A stretch of 8,355 nt of DNA, taken from positions 1 to 8,355 of the forward strand of contig JALWEK010000168.1 of assembly GCA_027014185.1 (NCBI GenBank). Reading direction: 5' to 3'. The position numbers and the translations under genes were made by a program. Below, in pieces: positions 4,906 to 8,355 of the stretch (positions are counted from its first letter, which is position 1; every line of letters starts with the position of its first letter). Source of the DNA: Aquificaceae bacterium (lineage in GTDB: Bacteria; Aquificota; Aquificia; Aquificales; Aquificaceae). The notes below the pieces were generated by a model. That model was given only the letters and a program-made list of their open reading frames with translations, was not told the DNA's origin and did no database searches.

Positions 4906-5511
4906 AGGGAACTCAGATATTTTCTCCCTACGAGCTTCTTATCAGGTAGATAGAAGAAGGGAACCTTGACCCCTTTGACATAGACCTCGGATACCTGATA
5001 GAACTGTTCAGGAAAGAGGCTGAAGACCTTAAAGAATAGGCATACTTTAAAGAGGCAGGGAGGTTTCTTGAAGCCTCTACAAAACTTATAAAGCTCCAAG
5101 TAGAGGACATATTTCCCCGCCCAAAGCCGGAGATGGAGAAAATCACGATAAAGGAAGTCAGAGAAGCGTTAGCAGAAGATGAAGATAAGTGCGAACCAGA
5201 ATACGACCTCTCGTGGCTCTGGGAACACGAAGTAAAGGTAGGAAGACCTGCGGGGAGCAGGGATAGACAGGAGAGGAAGCTGACGTGGAAGGAGTTCTAG
5301 GATCAAGCTGAAAGCGTCCCTCTCCACAGGGAGATAGACTACCGAAAGCTCGCCGAGGAAGTTAGAAAGCTCTTTAAAGAAGGGAAGTTCCGTATAAGGA
5401 CTTTAGCAGACTTCATCGCATACCTGCACGCCTACATGGAGTTTGAAGATGTCTCCGATCTCAGTATTTCAGCTTGAAATAATCAGAACGCACACACTCC
5501 CGATAGCCTGA
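4902..5511 (+). pseudogene. scpA: Degenerate scpA (condensin kleisin) with three in-frame TAG codons
   Basis: Read through, the frame from ATG 4902 matches ScpA, the kleisin linking SMC heads: ELLIR-stop-IEEGNLDPFDIDLGYL at the N-terminus, YFKEAGRFLEASTKLIKLQ, a variable acidic middle, and a C-terminal winged-helix part (YRKLAEEVRKLFKEGKFRI, then FIAYLHAYMEFE). It is broken by TAG at 4947-4949, 5037-5039 and 5298-5300. A TGA at 5475-5477 ends this frame, but the usual ScpA ending (SPISVFQLEIIR) continues in the +1 frame from about 5450 to the TGA at 5509-5511. Full length would be about 203 codons, short of but near the family size. All internal stops are TAG; the first two fall where Leu would be expected. 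Because mazF, the 76-aa protein and the AbrB antitoxin end in TAG, reassignment is unlikely and decay is the simplest reading. A functional scpA would be expected elsewhere. Confidence 0.75.
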
Positions 5512-5551
5512 AGGGTAAACCGCTTACTCAAGGAATCTTAGCTGGAAGCGA

Positions 5552-5557
5552 TAAAAT
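5552..5557 (+). promoter_or_regulatory. Candidate -10 box for the GGDEF-EAL gene
   Basis: TAAAAT matches the -10 consensus at five of six bases and lies 8 bases before the ATG at 5566. No convincing -35 is found at 16-18 bases upstream and no Shine-Dalgarno site precedes the ATG. If real, the message would be leaderless. Weak evidence. Confidence 0.25.
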
Positions 5558-5565
5558 TTAGTTAC

Positions 5566-8355
5566 ATGGAGCTTTACAGAACCCTACTCGACCTCTGTCT
5601 AGAGGGGCTGGGCTGTAAGGATCCTGACGAATTTCTCAGGAGCGTTGGAGACAGGGTCTCGGAATTCCTCGGAGCTGACTTCTACAAGGTCCTTAGGTTC
5701 GAAGGGGATGATTCGTTCCGTCTTAAGTTTCAGAAGGGTTTGGAAGGGTTCGAGGATACGGAGGTTAAGGGCAACTCCAAAGCTCTCTACACGCTGAAGG
5801 AGGGGAAGATAGTCTTCAGCGAGGATCTCCTCTCTGAAAGCAGGTTCGAGATACCCGAGTTCGTAAAGGAGGCGGGGGCCAGGAGTGGCGTGAGTGTTCC
5901 CGTAAAGGTGGGGGAAAGGGATTGGGGCGTGATCGGCTTTCTCTTTAAGGAGAGGAAAAAGCTCTCGGAGGAAGAGCTAAAGCTCCTGGGAGAGGTTTCC
6001 AGGGTGGTCTCCAAATTCCTTGAAGGAGCGGAGTTGAGCTTTCTCCAGAGTCTTCTCCTGGAGAAGAGCCCGTACGTTCTATACCTTGTGGAGGCGAAGC
6101 CGCCACATCCGTTGAAGCTCATATACGTGAGCCCGAACGTCGAAAGGATACTGGGCTGGAGCCCTGAAGATATAGAACCGAGCTGGTGGACCGAGAAGGT
6201 TCATCCCGACGACAGGGAGAGGGCTCTCAGAAACATGGATGTACTCACAAAGGAAGGTGAGGTGCTCCACTCTTACAGGTTCAGGAAGAAGGACGGAAGC
6301 TACATCTGGATACAGGCCTACGCTAGGGTTGTGGACAGGGTTGGAGACACTTACAGGGTGGCTGGCTACTGGACCGACATAACGGAGGTAAAGGAACAGC
6401 AGGAGCTGTTTGAGACCCTTGTGAAGAACTCCCCTGCGGCGATATTCATCTACGGTGAAAGGTTCATATACGCAAACCCGACAGCCTTAGAGCTTACCGG
6501 CTACTCCTTGGAAGAGCTCCAGGGTATGTACGTGTGGGAGGTAGTCCATCCCAAGCACAGGGAAGAGGTGAAGGAAATAGTAAGGAGGAGGATAAACTGT
6601 GAGAATGTTCCCAGACTCTACACGGATCTCATGGTAATAACCAAAGATGGTAGGGAGAAGATAGCGAGGCTCTTTGCAGATACGGTCAGGTTCAGGGGGA
6701 AGTGCTACGGGCTCGCGGTAGGTATAGACATAACCCACGAGAGGGAGCTGGAGGAGAAGCTAAGGAAGGAGAAGGAAAGGTTCGAACTCATCCTCTCTAA
6801 CCTAACCGACCTGGTGATCGTGGTCGATAAAGATGGTGAACCAAGGTATATAAGCCCCGCCCTCGAGAGGATGCTCGGCTTCAGGCCTGAAGAACTCAGC
6901 GGGGAAAGGTTCTTCGATCTTGCCCATCCCGAGGACAGGGAGAAGCTTATAGACGTTCACAGGAAGGTCTTCCAGAGCCCGGGAAGGGTTTTCACATTCC
7001 AATACAGGATAAGGGATAGAGAAAACCGTTACCACTGGGTAGAGTCTAGGTTTTTTCTGCCCGAGAACTGGAGGGAACTTGGCCTTGAAGGGGCCATCGT
7101 GAGCGCGAGGGATGTAACCGAGAGGGTCGAGCTCCAGGAGAGGCTTCTGCGCGTGACCTACTACGATACCCTTACCGGACTTCCCAACAGGCTCCTCTTC
7201 CTCGAGAAGCTTAAAGAGACCCTGGATCTGGCCAGAAGGAGGAAGGAGATGGTAGGTGTGGCGGTGCTCAACATATACAGGTTCAGGGAGGTAAACGCCT
7301 CGTACGGGATAAGGGTGGGTGACGAAGTACTCAAGGAGATAGGCAGAAGGCTGAGCAGAACGCTCAGAAGCGGAGACATAATAAGCAGGTTCATGGCGGA
7401 CGAGTTTGGTATAGTTCTTGCAGGCATAAAGAGCATCTCGGGGCTCAACAGGGCTGTGGAGAAGATCAAGGAAGCTTTCAGAGAACCGGTGAGCGTCGGC
7501 GGGAAGGGTATATACCTGGAGATAAACATGGGTATCTCTCTATTTCCTCGGGATGGAGAGATTGCTGAGGACCTGGTGAGGAAGGCAGAGCTAGCCCTTT
7601 CCAACGCCCGCAGGGCTGGACCGGGACAGGTAGCCTTCTTCTCGGAGGAGGTGGATAGGGAGATAGCCCAGATGGCAGTTCTGAAAACGTCCCTTAGGGA
7701 GGCGATAAAGAACAACGAGATAGTTCCCTACTACCAGCCTGTCTTCAGGCTCTCCGATCTGAAGCTGGTGGGTGTGGAGGCTCTGGCGCGATGGGAACAT
7801 CCGGAGATGGGGACCCTATCGCCTTCCGAGTTCATACCCGTAGCTGAGGACACGGGCCTTATACTCGACCTTGGCAGCTGCGTGCTCAATCAGGCCGTGA
7901 GGGACCTATCCCTGCTTCACTCGGAGGGATACCCTATATTCCTGGGCGTCAACTTCTCCATGAAGCAGTTTATGGACGAGGAGCTGCCGAGCAAGATACG
8001 GGATGTCCTGAGGTCTCACAACTTTAAGGAAGACAGCTTCATACTCGAGATAACCGAGAGCACGGCCATGAGCGAGCCGGAGAGAACTAAGGAGATACTC
8101 TACAGGATGCGGGAGCTCGGCATAAAGGTGGCTATCGACGACTTCGGAACGGGCTACTCTTCAATGAACTATCTCCTAGAGTTCGAGGTGGACAAGATAA
8201 AGATAGATAAGGACTTCGTCATTCCTATGCTTGAGAACGAGAGGGCCGAGAGGGTCGTAAACACAATAGTTGGACTTTCCAAATCCCTCAACGCCCTTTC
8301 GCTTGCGGAGGGGGTGGAGAACAGGGATATACTTAATAAACTGAGGGGGGTGGGA
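5566..8355 (+). CDS. GAF-PAS-PAS-PAS-GGDEF-EAL cyclic di-GMP phosphodiesterase, 3' end outside window
   Basis: The frame stays open for 930 codons to the window edge. Domains: GAF (about 1-160), PAS (165-273, with VHPDDR and DGSYIWIQ), PAS (282-390), PAS (406-518, AHPEDR), GGDEF (from DTLTGLPNR at 534), EAL (from about 706). The GGDEF signature is MADEF (610-614) and the usual metal-binding Asp pair is Asn569/Tyr571, so cyclic di-GMP synthesis is not expected. The EAL side is intact: Glu738 in VEALARWEHP, Asn796 in NFS, Glu828 in LEITES, Asp858/Asp859 in IDDFGTGYSS, Lys879 in KIKID, Glu915 in AEGVE. It should therefore hydrolyse cyclic di-GMP in response to signals sensed by GAF/PAS. No transmembrane segment is seen, so it is probably cytoplasmic. 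The last ~40 residues of EAL lie beyond the window. ATG 5566 is the first start after a TAG (5539-5541). GC content is visibly above that of the upstream genes. Confidence 0.93.
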   Translation, partial: MELYRTLLDLCLEGLGCKDPDEFLRSVGDRVSEFLGADFYKVLRFEGDDSFRLKFQKGLEGFEDTEVKGNSKALYTLKEGKIVFSEDLLSESRFEIPEFVKEAGARSGVSVPVKVGERDWGVIGFLFKERKKLSEEELKLLGEVSRVVSKFLEGAELSFLQSLLLEKSPYVLYLVEAKPPHPLKLIYVSPNVERILGWSPEDIEPSWWTEKVHPDDRERALRNMDVLTKEGEVLHSYRFRKKDGSYIWIQAYARVVDRVGDTYRVAGYWTDITEVKEQQELFETLVKNSPAAIFIYGERFIYANPTALELTGYSLEELQGMYVWEVVHPKHREEVKEIVRRRINCENVPRLYTDLMVITKDGREKIARLFADTVRFRGKCYGLAVGIDITHERELEEKLRKEKERFELILSNLTDLVIVVDKDGEPRYISPALERMLGFRPEELSGERFFDLAHPEDREKLIDVHRKVFQSPGRVFTFQYRIRDRENRYHWVESRFFLPENWRELGLEGAIVSARDVTERVELQERLLRVTYYDTLTGLPNRLLFLEKLKETLDLARRRKEMVGVAVLNIYRFREVNASYGIRVGDEVLKEIGRRLSRTLRSGDIISRFMADEFGIVLAGIKSISGLNRAVEKIKEAFREPVSVGGKGIYLEINMGISLFPRDGEIAEDLVRKAELALSNARRAGPGQVAFFSEEVDREIAQMAVLKTSLREAIKNNEIVPYYQPVFRLSDLKLVGVEALARWEHPEMGTLSPSEFIPVAEDTGLILDLGSCVLNQAVRDLSLLHSEGYPIFLGVNFSMKQFMDEELPSKIRDVLRSHNFKEDSFILEITESTAMSEPERTKEILYRMRELGIKVAIDDFGTGYSSMNYLLEFEVDKIKIDKDFVIPMLENERAERVVNTIVGLSKSLNALSLAEGVENRDILNKLRGVG

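Noticed and set aside
4928..5146. Minus-strand frames opposite scpA (also 4809-5099)
   Set aside because: The plus-strand read-through translation matches ScpA along its length; the antisense frames show no domain.
4902..5477. Amber recoding (pyrrolysine or suppressed TAG) in scpA
   Set aside because: Kept only as a minor alternative: TAG ends mazF, the 76-aa gene and the AbrB antitoxin, and the same gene also needs a late frame shift, which fits ordinary decay.
7161..7715. 184-codon open frame on the minus strand, rich in Ser and Leu
   Set aside because: It is the antisense shadow of the GGDEF region, whose sense translation is unambiguous.

Overview
The window reads as accessory DNA from a thermophilic bacterium, most likely of the Aquificota (Aquifex/Hydrogenobacter/Hydrogenivirga type). 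This is inferred from Lys/Glu/Arg-rich proteins, heavy use of AGG/AGA for Arg and ATA for Ile, tightly packed or overlapping genes, purine-rich Shine-Dalgarno sites, and genes that appear to start without a leader. No rRNA, tRNA, CRISPR array or insertion-sequence end is visible. Every gene I can support is on the + strand.

Left part (1-2282): after a short stretch with no clear gene comes a compact mazEF module closely resembling the E. coli one. Two very small membrane proteins follow (76 aa and 40 aa; the second has an excellent ribosome binding site), then an orphan DUF2283 protein and a full-length tyrosine recombinase with all catalytic residues. The last four are spaced so tightly (overlap, 3 nt, 3 nt) that they look co-transcribed.

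Middle part (2292-5511): a membrane-anchored protein of unknown function is followed by a YdjM-like (DUF457) inner-membrane metal-hydrolase gene that cannot be read from a normal start and has a second frame break near its 3' end. Next is a probable DUF4258 toxin with a DUF2283 partner overlapping it by 68 nt. Then comes an AbrB-type antitoxin with a PIN-domain toxin (COG1569/VapC-like), preceded by a good promoter and operator. The toxin stop overlaps the start of a decayed scpA (condensin kleisin) gene carrying three in-frame TAG codons and a late frame shift.

Right part (5566-8355, runs off the edge): visibly more GC-rich, a large GAF-PAS-PAS-PAS-GGDEF-EAL protein. The GGDEF domain has lost its signature and metal-binding residues, whereas every EAL catalytic residue inside the window is present. 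It is therefore predicted to degrade cyclic di-GMP, with GGDEF as a regulatory domain.

The overall picture is an integrase-associated island of small toxin-antitoxin modules mixed with degrading genes, next to a signalling gene. The least explained parts are the pair of tiny membrane proteins upstream of DUF2283 and the integrase, the DUF4258/DUF2283 pair, the amber-interrupted scpA, and the YdjM-like gene with an extra C-terminal domain and no usable start.
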